Assembly (NCBI RefSeq): GCF_000092045.1
Contig: NC_007761.1
Span: 3,227,001-3,291,000, forward strand
Direction of reading: 5' to 3'
DNA from: Rhizobium etli CFN 42
Lineage (GTDB): Bacteria; Pseudomonadota; Alphaproteobacteria; Rhizobiales; Rhizobiaceae
DNA length: 64,000 bases
The translations under genes were made by a program, and so were the position numbers. Position 1 is the stretch's first letter. Each line of letters begins with the position of its first letter. Shown here piece by piece: positions 52,903 to 61,200 of the stretch. Below the pieces are notes generated by a model, which did no database searches, was not told where the DNA came from, and saw nothing but the letters and a program-made list of their open reading frames with translations.

Positions 52903-54209
52903 AAACAACACTTCTGCGCGGCCGCCTGCTCTCCTTTCATCGCGCGCCGCTAAGCCTGGCCGACAGCCAGAGCTATCTCTACGAGGAGGATGGCGGCCTG
53001 CTGATCGAGGGCGGGCGGATCGCCGCTGTCGGCGCCTATGCCGACGTCAAGGCGAAGGCAGCCGCCGAGGTGGCCGAGGTCGACCACCGCCCGCATCTCA
53101 TCCTGCCGGGCTTCATCGACATGCACCTGCATTTTCCGCAGATGCAGGTGATCGCCTCCTATGCCGCCAACCTGCTCGAATGGCTGAATACCTACACCTT
53201 TCCGGAGGAATGCCGCTTCGTTGAAAGCGCCCATGCTGAGAGGATCGCCACGCATTTCTACGACGAGCTGATCCGCCACGGCACGACGACGGCGGTCGCC
53301 TATTGCTCCGTGCACAAGACCTCCGCCGACGCCTTCTTCGCTGAGGCGATGAAACGCAACATGCGCATGGTCGGCGGCAAGGTGATGATGGACCGCAACG
53401 CGCCGCAGGGCCTGCTCGACACGCCCGAAATGGGCTACGACGAGACCCGCCAGGTCATAGCGGACTGGCACGGCAAAGGCCGCAACCACGTCGCCATCAC
53501 CCCGCGCTTCGCCATCACCTCGACGCCGGCGCAGATGGAGGCGACATCAGCGCTCGCCCGCGAATTTCCCGACCTGCACATCCAGACGCATCTTTCGGAA
53601 AACCACGACGAGATCAAATTCACCTGTGAGCTCTATCCCGAGGCGATCGATTATACCGACATCTACGTCCGCTATGGCCTGCTCGGGCCGAAAAGCCTGT
53701 TCGGCCACGCCATCCACCTCTCGGAGCGTGAAGCCGATGTCATGAGCGAGACGGGCGCGGTCGCCGTCCATTGCCCGACTTCGAACCTCTTTCTCGGCTC
53801 CGGCCTGTTCCCGCTGAAGGCTCTGGCGCGACGCGAAAAGCCGGTCCGCATCGGCGTGGCAACCGATATCGGCGGCGGCTCCAGCTATTCGATGCTGCGG
53901 ACCATGGACGAGGCCTATAAGATCCAGCAGTTGCTCGGAGAACGGCTGAACCCGCTGGAAAGCTACTACCTGATGACGCGCGGCAATGCCGAGGCGCTGT
54001 CGTTGGCCGACCGGATCGGCACACTGGACCCCGGCACCGAAGCCGATCTCGTCGTCCTCGATGCGGCCGCGACCCCGGCCATGGCGCTGAAGCTGGAAGC
54101 GGTGAAGACCCTGCCTGAGGAGCTCTTCCTCCTGCAGACGATGGGCGACGATCGGGCGATCGCCGAAACCTATGTGGCGGGTCTGCCTATGAAAGCGGGG
54201 CTTCGATGA
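52899..54209 (+). CDS. guaD: Guanine deaminase
   Basis: Converts guanine to xanthine. 436 residues. The amidohydrolase pattern is clear: PGFIDMHLHFPQM with the HxH zinc ligands, LEWLNTYTFPEE, the HLSENHDEI His, FGHAIHL His, and GVATDIGGGSSYSM with the last Asp. The block NTYTFPEE distinguishes guanine deaminases from chlorohydrolases. The start overlaps the puuD stop (ATGA), so translation is coupled. It feeds xanthine to XdhAB. Confidence 0.95.
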   Translation: MKTTLLRGRLLSFHRAPLSLADSQSYLYEEDGGLLIEGGRIAAVGAYADVKAKAAAEVAEVDHRPHLILPGFIDMHLHFPQMQVIASYAANLLEWLNTYTFPEECRFVESAHAERIATHFYDELIRHGTTTAVAYCSVHKTSADAFFAEAMKRNMRMVGGKVMMDRNAPQGLLDTPEMGYDETRQVIADWHGKGRNHVAITPRFAITSTPAQMEATSALAREFPDLHIQTHLSENHDEIKFTCELYPEAIDYTDIYVRYGLLGPKSLFGHAIHLSEREADVMSETGAVAVHCPTSNLFLGSGLFPLKALARREKPVRIGVATDIGGGSSYSMLRTMDEAYKIQQLLGERLNPLESYYLMTRGNAEALSLADRIGTLDPGTEADLVVLDAAATPAMALKLEAVKTLPEELFLLQTMGDDRAIAETYVAGLPMKAGLR

Positions 54210-54368
54210 CACCCGCTTGCTCCCAAATAGAAGGCTCCCGACGACTGTATGAACCTCTTTCATTCCGTCCGCGGCCGAAAGCAGCCTAAAACGCCCGGAT
54301 TTCCACTAACGCTTCTCCAAATGTCGTGTTAGGTCCGCTGATCGCATTCAGATGTGAAGGTTCAATTC

Positions 54369-55511
54369 ATGGCCACTCCGCTCACGATCGCCGATCTCAA
54401 AGAACTCGCACGACGTCGTGTGCCGAAGATGTTTTTCGACTATGCGGATTCGGGCGCCTGGACGGAATCCACCTATCAAGCGAACGAGAGCGATTTCAGC
54501 CGGATCAAGCTGCGGCAGCGGGTTTTGGTCGACATGAGCGACCGCACGCTGGAAACGACGATGATCGGTCAGAAAGTGTCGATGCCGGTGGCCTTGGCGC
54601 CGACCGGCCTGACCGGTATGCAGCATGCCGACGGTGAGATGCTGGCAGCGCGCGCGGCGGAAGAATTCGGCGTTCCCTTCACCCTGTCGACCATGAGCAT
54701 CTGCTCGATCGAGGACGTCGCATCGGTGACGACGCGCCGCTTCTGGTTCCAGCTCTACGTGATGCGAGACAAGGATTTCGTCCTCGGGCTGATCAACCGC
54801 GCCAAGGCCGCCAAATGCTCGGCATTGGTGCTGACCGCCGACCTGCAGGTTCTCGGCCAGCGCCACAAGGATCTGCGCAACGGCCTGTCGGCGCCGCCGA
54901 GATTCACCCCCAAACATGTCTGGCAGATGGCGATCCGGCCGTTCTGGTGCCTGGACATGCTGAAGACCAAGCGCCGCACCTTCGGCAATATCATCGGTCA
55001 CGCGAAGAACGTCTCGAACATCACCTCGCTCGCAGCATGGACGCACGAGCAGTTCGATCCGCGGCTCTCCTGGGCCGATGTCGCCTGGATCAAGGAACAA
55101 TGGGGCGGCCCTCTGATCATCAAGGGCGTGCTCGACCCGGAGGACGCCCGTGCGGCCGCCGACACCGGCGCCGACGCGATCGTCGTCTCCAATCACGGCG
55201 GCCGCCAGCTTGACGGCGCCCCCTCCTCGATCAGCATGTTGCCCGCGATCATCGATGCCGTCGGCGATCGCATCGAAGTCCATCTCGACGGCGGCATCCG
55301 CTCCGGCCAGGACGTGCTGAAGGCAGTAGCACTCGGCGCCAAAGGCACCTATATCGGCCGCCCCTTCCTCTACGGCCTCGGCGCCATGGGCAAGGAGGGC
55401 GTCACGCTGGCGCTCAGCATCATCCGCAAGGAGATGGACATCACCATGGCGCTCTGCGGCAAGCGTGATATCAATGACGTGAACGCGTCGATCATATCGA
55501 GGCAAGGCTGA
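54369..55511 (+). CDS. lldD: FMN-dependent alpha-hydroxy-acid (L-lactate) dehydrogenase
   Basis: Respiratory L-lactate dehydrogenase or a related 2-hydroxy-acid oxidase, 380 residues, TIM barrel with FMN. Motifs: RRRVPKMFFDYADSGAW at the N-terminus, LAPTGLTGMQHADGE, and VSNHGGRQLDG with the catalytic His, followed by HLDGGIRSGQDVLKA. Length and FDYADSGA fit LldD. The ATG at 54369 has GAAGG upstream; a GTG at 54354 is less likely. It stands alone. Confidence 0.9.
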   Translation: MATPLTIADLKELARRRVPKMFFDYADSGAWTESTYQANESDFSRIKLRQRVLVDMSDRTLETTMIGQKVSMPVALAPTGLTGMQHADGEMLAARAAEEFGVPFTLSTMSICSIEDVASVTTRRFWFQLYVMRDKDFVLGLINRAKAAKCSALVLTADLQVLGQRHKDLRNGLSAPPRFTPKHVWQMAIRPFWCLDMLKTKRRTFGNIIGHAKNVSNITSLAAWTHEQFDPRLSWADVAWIKEQWGGPLIIKGVLDPEDARAAADTGADAIVVSNHGGRQLDGAPSSISMLPAIIDAVGDRIEVHLDGGIRSGQDVLKAVALGAKGTYIGRPFLYGLGAMGKEGVTLALSIIRKEMDITMALCGKRDINDVNASIISRQG

Positions 55512-55559
55512 ACGCGCCGATGATGGCAGGGATAACCCGCCACACACCCAACATGCAAT

Positions 55560-56000
55560 TCAGGCTGGCGGCGGGGCATGGCTCGCATCGAGCTGCAGGA
55601 TTGCGAAAATCACGAGATAGAGGACGAGCGCCAAACGCTGCTGCCAGACGATGCGGCGGGATCCGGCGATCCGGCTCTCGAGGTCACGCGGCGTCCTGTC
55701 GGGCTTGCGAAGCTGCATCCGGGACAGCAGGTCGTCGACGGCGGCAAGACCGGCGGCCTCTGTCTCGTGGCTCGACGCGAGGCGAAATAGCAGCGCATCG
55801 AAGAGGAGATGGATCGCCAGCGCAAGAACAATTCCGCATAAGACAAGCATTAGTAGCCAGCCGAGCATTGGAGCAAAACCCCGATATCCCGCGGTGACGG
55901 GGCCGGCAATCAGTGGCAACAGCGCTGCCAGCCCGCAGAAGATTGAATTGCGACCGAGATCTCGCGCAGCCGCCGAGGCCGCGGTTTTCCACTGCGTCAT
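55560..56000 (-). CDS. Small membrane protein of the Ynb-like cluster, 146 aa
   Basis: Two strong helices at about residues 20-38 and 45-67 and a third at about 125-142; between them is a charged cytoplasmic or periplasmic segment with ESRIAGSRRIVWQQRLA. It starts within the stop of the PAP2-phosphatase gene (ATGA), so the two are translationally coupled. I do not recognise the family, and no equivalent is known to me in the E. coli ynb operon. Its coupling suggests it assists the phosphatase or the lipid pathway. Confidence 0.7.
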   Translation of the reverse strand: MTQWKTAASAAARDLGRNSIFCGLAALLPLIAGPVTAGYRGFAPMLGWLLMLVLCGIVLALAIHLLFDALLFRLASSHETEAAGLAAVDDLLSRMQLRKPDRTPRDLESRIAGSRRIVWQQRLALVLYLVIFAILQLDASHAPPPA

Positions 56001-57325
56001 TGCAAGCTCTCCGTCACGGCATGGATGCTTTCCGCGGGCAGATGAACACGCCGGCCCGCGCGTTCGATCAGTTGCAAGGCTTCGGCTGAATTCTCGCAAC
56101 GTCGGCTGATGACCAGCCAGCTTGCGATGACGCTGGCGCTTCGCTGGAAACCGAGCGCACAGCAGACGAGGACTGGCCCCTCGTGACGCACAGCTTCGAT
56201 GAGGGTCGCCGCGGCTCGCGCCTGGCTGGTGGCGAGGCCTGTAAGATCAAGGGCGGGAAAACTGCACCAGCGCGCAAGCGTCCCGCTCGGGCGCTGAAAC
56301 TCGCCGGTGATGTCGATGACCGTGGCAAAACGGTCGGCCTCGTGGCGACGCGGAAAACGACCGAGATGGACGCCATCGGCGATCACCACCGATGCCGGCA
56401 TTTTGCGTGTCCAGAGCCAAACATTGATGGTCGCGGCGAGCCGGTAGGGTGCCAGCAACCAGCGGCTGGCAAGCGCCGCCCGGCCAACGGCACGTTTCAG
56501 GAATATCTTCGGACCGGCGCCGCAGTATCCGACGGCGACGATCGCCAGCGCAACGGCCGGCCAGAGCAACAGAAGTGCCGCGGGTGACAGAGGGGTGCAG
56601 AGCGCCGCAAGGCCGAGAAATGCGACGGCACCGCACAAATAGCAGATGCCGAGACGGCGCGACTTCGGATCACCGCTCCAAGCAAAATTAGCGAGAGGGG
56701 AAGCGGCATCGCGCGGAAAAAGCCAGGCTGCGAAAAGACCGAGCAGCATGCCGGTCGGCAGGTCCATGACGTGATGCTGCCATGTCGTCAGCACGGAAAC
56801 TCCGATCAGGAAGCACCAGAAGTGCCAGAGAAACCGCGCCCGGCGCGGCAACCGGCCGCGCAGATGATCCCAGATCACCACCAGCAGCGCGACATGCAGC
56901 GACGGCGCCTGGTTGAACGGCTTATCGAAGCCACCGAGGACGGCGAACATGAAACCGGGGAGACCGCTGGTGGCCGGCCGCACGAAGGTTGCTTCGAGCG
57001 GAAACGCGAGAAAGCAGCCGATCGCTATTATCTGGATCGTCAGATAGCGCCTCGCGAGCATATCCACCTCGCGCGGCGTCGTGTTGATGAACAGGCAGAG
57101 TGCATAGAACAGGTTGATCGACCAGTATGGAATGATCGTCCATGCCAGGAACGGAATGGCGCTTTCCCATCCAAAGGCGATGTTCGGCACATGAGCGCGT
57201 TGCGATGCCAGCCAGTTGGCGCCGCCATAAGTCAGATAGAAGAACGGCGCCAGGAAGACGAGCCAGAGCGCCGCCCGTTTCAGGACCGGCGCTGCCTGGG
57301 AAAGAGGAGAACCTGCTTGCCCCAA
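55997..57325 (-). CDS. PAP2 phosphatase fused to dual-specificity phosphatase, YnbD-like
   Basis: A 442-residue fusion. Residues about 15-270 are membrane helices with a PAP2-like core: PSLHVA at 141-146 (Gly replaced by Leu in the usual PSGH) and HHVMD with His184 and Asp188. Residues about 310-442 are a tyrosine/dual-specificity phosphatase with C-x5-R (Cys389 and Arg395). The probable start is a TTG at 57325 with GAGGG 8 bases upstream. It lies 10 bases after the hydrolase-methyltransferase gene. Both domains could dephosphorylate lipid phosphates; DSP enzymes like PTPMT1 act on phosphatidylglycerol phosphate. Same architecture as E. coli YnbD. Confidence 0.87.
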   Translation of the reverse strand: MGQAGSPLSQAAPVLKRAALWLVFLAPFFYLTYGGANWLASQRAHVPNIAFGWESAIPFLAWTIIPYWSINLFYALCLFINTTPREVDMLARRYLTIQIIAIGCFLAFPLEATFVRPATSGLPGFMFAVLGGFDKPFNQAPSLHVALLVVIWDHLRGRLPRRARFLWHFWCFLIGVSVLTTWQHHVMDLPTGMLLGLFAAWLFPRDAASPLANFAWSGDPKSRRLGICYLCGAVAFLGLAALCTPLSPAALLLLWPAVALAIVAVGYCGAGPKIFLKRAVGRAALASRWLLAPYRLAATINVWLWTRKMPASVVIADGVHLGRFPRRHEADRFATVIDITGEFQRPSGTLARWCSFPALDLTGLATSQARAAATLIEAVRHEGPVLVCCALGFQRSASVIASWLVISRRCENSAEALQLIERAGRRVHLPAESIHAVTESLQ

Positions 57326-57335
57326 CGGCTTGCCC

Positions 57336-59120
57336 TCAAATTCTTTCCGCCAACGAGACGGTGAAAATGCCCCACTGGTCGATGCGCTGTTCGAGCTTGC
57401 GGAAACCGGCTGCGGCGACCAGTTGGTCCATTTCTTCCTGCGTCCGCCGCCGCATCACCCAGGCCTGGCCGCCGCGGTGGGAGGTCAGCGCGCGGGCGAT
57501 CATCTCCAGTTGTGGATGCCATGGCTGGTTGGTGTAGATGAGCAGGCCACCGGGCTGCATCGCGCGGGCAATCCCGCTCAACGAAGCGGCAATCATCGCA
57601 TTGTCGGAAAACAGCTCGTAAAGGCCGGAGACGATTGCCAGATCCGGAGCCGGGGTGATTGCCGCCAGCCCCTCGCCGTCAAAGGCATCCTGCTGGTGAA
57701 AGCTGACAAAATCATTGAGGCCGCGCCTGGCAATGCTGTTGCGGCCGGCGTCGACGTTGATCGGGGAATAATCCTGCAGTCGCGCACTATCGGGGCGCAC
57801 GCCAGCCGCCTCAATCGCGTCAAGGACATAACGGCCGTGGCCGGCCGCTATGTCGAGCAGATGGGTGCTGCGGCCGGCTGCTTTTAGGCGCTTGAGCCCG
57901 TATTCGATCAGCTCCTGCAAGTGCAGCTTGCGCTGCCTGATGCCGCGCCAGCCGATTGCCTCCAGAAACACCTTGTCGATCAACCGCCCGCCGGGACCGA
58001 GCCCCCGCGGCTTGTTCTCATAGACATAATCGAGCGTCGAGCCGGAATCGAAACCCGTCTTGACCCCGGTCTTTATGCCTTCCGACGCCAGCGCGCCGAG
58101 CCTGATGTTGAGACGGCTGAGCGCCCAGTAAATGCCGCGGGGAGACGTGGCGTCCAGAGGGCTCGCGAGCCGGTCGGCCTCGTCCTTGGTATAACCCTGG
58201 ACATGGGCGGTGCGAAGATCGGCGGGCGCCCGGGGCTCGGCGAAACGCGCATCGATAAAACGGCGGACCTCGGCGAGCGCAATCGCGCGGTCCTTCTCGC
58301 CCAGTGTGTCATGATAGAAGCCGGGAAGCACATGCCGCTCCTTGATGCGGCTGCCGAGGTTTTCGTAGAACCGGTGCTGCGGCGCGTGTCGCACCACCCA
58401 GTCGCTGCCGGAGATCAGCAATTGGGTCGGAACGGTGATGGCACGGGCGTCGTCGACGACGCGGGCTGCAGCCTCATAAAGCTGCAGCAGAATGTTGGAG
58501 GCAATCGGACGGGTGATCAATGGGTCGGCTTCAAAGGAGGCGATGCGCTCGGGGTCGTGCGTCAAAAATCTCGCCTTGACATAGGAATTGACGAAGAATG
58601 TCCCCTTGAGCTTTTCCCACAGCGCAATGCCTTCCCTGGCAAAGGGCACATAGAGCTTGACACTGAAGGCCGGTGAAGCCAGCACGAGCGCACGGATCGG
58701 CGGCGCATAATCGTGCACCCAGGTGGTGGCGAGGACCGCGCCGACGCTCTGCGCAATCACGGCAATGTCTGTAACGGCAGTCCCGCTTGTCTCGCTGACA
58801 TGACGGACAAAGCAATCCAGGTCACGCACCGATGCTGCGAAGGATGGCGAATAGCCGCGCTCCCCCGGTGAACGCCCGTGGCCGCGTGCGTCCCAAGCGT
58901 AAAAGGCAAAATCATCGAGACCGAGCTCGGTGGCGAGATGGGCGACGCGGCCGCTGTGCTCGTGGCCGCGATGGAGAAGAATGATTGCACCCTTCGGTGC
59001 AGCGCCGGTCGCAGGCCACGTCCGATAAAACAGTCGCGCGCCATCGTGCGACACGAATTCGGATTCACGCATCGGCCTGGCCGTCAAGGACGGTTGGCAA
59101 CTGTCGGCAGCTTGCAGCAC
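57336..59120 (-). CDS. Alpha/beta-hydrolase fused to SAM methyltransferase, YnbC-like
   Basis: A 594-residue fusion. Residues about 18-290 are a monoacylglycerol-lipase-like hydrolase: LLHRGHEHS, nucleophile Ser125 in AQSVG (the first Gly of GxSxG is Ala), Asp240 in SGSDWVV and His270. Residues about 385-594 are a class I methyltransferase with motif I DIAAGHGRY at 423-431. The start is a GTG at 59120 with GGAG 7 bases upstream. Same domain order and length as E. coli YnbC (585 residues). Likely acts on a lipid; actual substrate unknown. Divergent from the phosphatidyltransferase gene. Confidence 0.88.
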   Translation of the reverse strand: MLQAADSCQPSLTARPMRESEFVSHDGARLFYRTWPATGAAPKGAIILLHRGHEHSGRVAHLATELGLDDFAFYAWDARGHGRSPGERGYSPSFAASVRDLDCFVRHVSETSGTAVTDIAVIAQSVGAVLATTWVHDYAPPIRALVLASPAFSVKLYVPFAREGIALWEKLKGTFFVNSYVKARFLTHDPERIASFEADPLITRPIASNILLQLYEAAARVVDDARAITVPTQLLISGSDWVVRHAPQHRFYENLGSRIKERHVLPGFYHDTLGEKDRAIALAEVRRFIDARFAEPRAPADLRTAHVQGYTKDEADRLASPLDATSPRGIYWALSRLNIRLGALASEGIKTGVKTGFDSGSTLDYVYENKPRGLGPGGRLIDKVFLEAIGWRGIRQRKLHLQELIEYGLKRLKAAGRSTHLLDIAAGHGRYVLDAIEAAGVRPDSARLQDYSPINVDAGRNSIARRGLNDFVSFHQQDAFDGEGLAAITPAPDLAIVSGLYELFSDNAMIAASLSGIARAMQPGGLLIYTNQPWHPQLEMIARALTSHRGGQAWVMRRRTQEEMDQLVAAAGFRKLEQRIDQWGIFTVSLAERI

Positions 59121-59318
59121 GGTCTACTCCAATTCTGATCGCTTGATGGTTTGCAACCATTGGCGGAACAATGATTTGCATTCATTGCAAAAGTCTAGTC
59201 GCAAATGTAAGCCCTATACGAGAACCGATATGAAGTATCGGCTCCCCACAAGGCCGACGTTCTGCACCGCCGGGGCTTGGATAGATTTTCTGATGCCACG
59301 AAACTCCATTGAGGTAGC

Positions 59319-59930
59319 ATGTCTGTTTATCAATTGAAGTCCCGTTTTCAGAATATCCTTCGTCCTCTGGTGCGCGCGCTCGCAACGCGAGGCGTCACCG
59401 CCAATCAGGTGACTTCAGTTGCCGCCGCCGTTTCTGTGGCACTTGGCCTTCTTCTCAGTGTCGTCCCACGTCCGCAGTTGTTCCTGTTCGTGCCTGTCTG
59501 GTTTCTCTTGCGCATGGGCCTCAATGCCATAGACGGCATGCTCGCGCGCGAACATGGGCAAAAGAGCATTTTGGGCGCCTATCTCAATGAGATCGGTGAT
59601 GTCGTGTCGGATATCGCCCTGTATCTGCCGTTTGCACTGATCGATCCGAACGGCCTGATGCCGGCAATGGCTGTCATACTGCTGTCTGTGCTGACGGAAT
59701 TTGCCGGAATATTGGGTCAAACCGTCGGCGCTAGCCGGCGCTACGACGGGCCAATGGGCAAAAGCGATCGCGCGGTGCTTTTCGGGGCGCTCGGCGTCTT
59801 TGTCGCCGTTGGCGGTACCTTTGCAGCATGGTCCTTGTGGCTTTGGGCAGTGATGGCTCTCCTTCTCATGTGGACTGTCATCAACCGTGTCAGCGCCGGC
59901 ATTGGCGAGGCCCGCACGGCGGCTCGATAG
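59319..59930 (+). CDS. CDP-alcohol phosphatidyltransferase, YnbA-like, altered motif
   Basis: A 203-residue protein with about six helices. The CDP-alcohol phosphotransferase motif D-x2-DG-x2-AR-x8-G-x3-D-x3-D is present as N-x2-DG-x2-AR-x8-G-x3-N-x3-D: Asn69 and Asn90 replace the first and third Asp, while Asp72, Asp94, Gly73, Arg77 and Gly86 are kept. The start SVYQLKSRFQNILRP and the TEFAGILGQTVGASRRYDGP region match E. coli YnbA as I remember it, which seems to share the Asn changes. It should join a CDP-diacylglycerol and an alcohol in the membrane, unless the change has altered the reaction. Confidence 0.85.
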   Translation: MSVYQLKSRFQNILRPLVRALATRGVTANQVTSVAAAVSVALGLLLSVVPRPQLFLFVPVWFLLRMGLNAIDGMLAREHGQKSILGAYLNEIGDVVSDIALYLPFALIDPNGLMPAMAVILLSVLTEFAGILGQTVGASRRYDGPMGKSDRAVLFGALGVFVAVGGTFAAWSLWLWAVMALLLMWTVINRVSAGIGEARTAAR

Positions 59931-60060
59931 GAAGCGGAGCCGATCTGCTGCCTTTCTCCCCGGGAGCGTCATCCCGGGCAAGCACATCTTCTGATCCCTC
60001 CCTCCTGCTAACGATACCATAAACAAAGGTTGTATTTTTTTATATTCCGTCTTGAAATCT

Positions 60061-61200
60061 ATGGCACCGACGAGCAAGACACCGCATCCATCGCTATTGC
60101 GCTATCGGCTAGCGCCTGACGATCGGGCGCGACAGGCGCTGGACGACACCATCGCCGCCTATCGGAGGATGCTCGACATCCTGACCAAGCTCATCGACGA
60201 CAAAGCCGGCGCCAATCTCGTCGTCCTGCATGACCTTGCTTATGAGACCGTCCGCGAGCACACAGGCCTGCCGGCGCGGCTGGTGACGCTTGGCCTTCGC
60301 GATTTCGCTGCCAATCGGGGCGTCATCCCCGATCCGCTGCAGCTGCCGCTCGATGAGAAGCTCTTCGCCATAAAAGGCCCCTCGGACCTGACCATAGCTA
60401 CGGTGCACGGGCGCGTTGCAGTGCCCTTCGATGTCGCCGGCTACTCCAGGGGATGGGAGAGTATCTTTCCCGCATTCCTTGCAGCCAACCAGGATCGCTA
60501 CGAGATTAACATCGGCGTCACGCCGAATTCGGCTCGGATGGAGGAAAACATGACGAATGAAGGCATTCTTTCACGCATGGGCCGCCTGATCGCGGGCATC
60601 GCCAATGCAGCGATCGACAAAGCGGAAGGCGTCAACAAGATCGCCGTCATCGAACAGGCGATCCGCGAAATCGACGCGGCTGCCGAGGAAGCTCGCACCG
60701 ACCTCGGCAAGGCGCGCGCCGAGGAATACCGCATTCAGAGCCGCAAGGACGAAATCATCGAAGACATGAACGCGCTCGATGAGAAGATCCGCCTGGCGGT
60801 CTCCTCCGGGCGCGACGATCTCGCCAAGGCCGGCGTTGCCCGTCAGATCGATCTGGAGTCCCAGATCGCCGCGCTTGACAAGGCGCTGGCCGATGCCAAA
60901 GAGCAGGTGGATGAGGGCCAGAAAGCCCTGCAGGCGGTGCTGGCCACGCGCCGGGAAGCCGACGCCCGCCTGGCCGATTTCAAGCGCAGCATCGCCAAGC
61001 ATCCCGAAGAGGCTCTGGCCGGCCACAGCAAACCGACGCCGGGCGCAGGTGCTGCCCGCGCCGCCGCGGCAGTCTCGCGGCTGACCGGCGTTCCATCGGC
61101 CGAAAACGTCCAAAGTTCCGAACTGGACGAACTCGACCGATTGCACCGCGAGCAGGCGATCGAGGCTCGTCTTGCGCGTTTCAAGGCGGATAACCGGTGA
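60061..61200 (+). CDS. PspA/IM30 protein with TnpB-like N-terminal domain
   Basis: A 379-residue fusion. Residues 164-379 are a PspA/IM30 coiled-coil protein (start GILSRMGRLIAGIANAAIDK, long Ala/Glu/Arg helices). Residues about 8-150 read like the N-terminal recognition and wedge part of a TnpB subgroup: LLRYRLAPDDRARQALDDTI, LHDLAYETVREHTGLPARLV, and LDEKLFAIKGPSDLTIATV followed by HGRVAVPF; no RuvC catalytic domain follows. The ATG at 60061 lacks a ribosome site, while an in-frame ATG at 60550 has a perfect GGAGGA, so a PspA-only product of 216 residues is likely too. It overlaps the YqiJ-like gene by 4 bases. Confidence 0.78.
   Translation: MAPTSKTPHPSLLRYRLAPDDRARQALDDTIAAYRRMLDILTKLIDDKAGANLVVLHDLAYETVREHTGLPARLVTLGLRDFAANRGVIPDPLQLPLDEKLFAIKGPSDLTIATVHGRVAVPFDVAGYSRGWESIFPAFLAANQDRYEINIGVTPNSARMEENMTNEGILSRMGRLIAGIANAAIDKAEGVNKIAVIEQAIREIDAAAEEARTDLGKARAEEYRIQSRKDEIIEDMNALDEKIRLAVSSGRDDLAKAGVARQIDLESQIAALDKALADAKEQVDEGQKALQAVLATRREADARLADFKRSIAKHPEEALAGHSKPTPGAGAARAAAAVSRLTGVPSAENVQSSELDELDRLHREQAIEARLARFKADNR
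60540..60552 (+). promoter_or_regulatory. Strong internal ribosome site and start for PspA-only product
   Basis: GGAGGA at 60540-60545 is 4 bases before an in-frame ATG at 60550, exactly where the PspA homology begins. It is one of the best ribosome sites in the window, whereas the upstream start of the fusion has none. Confidence 0.6.
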
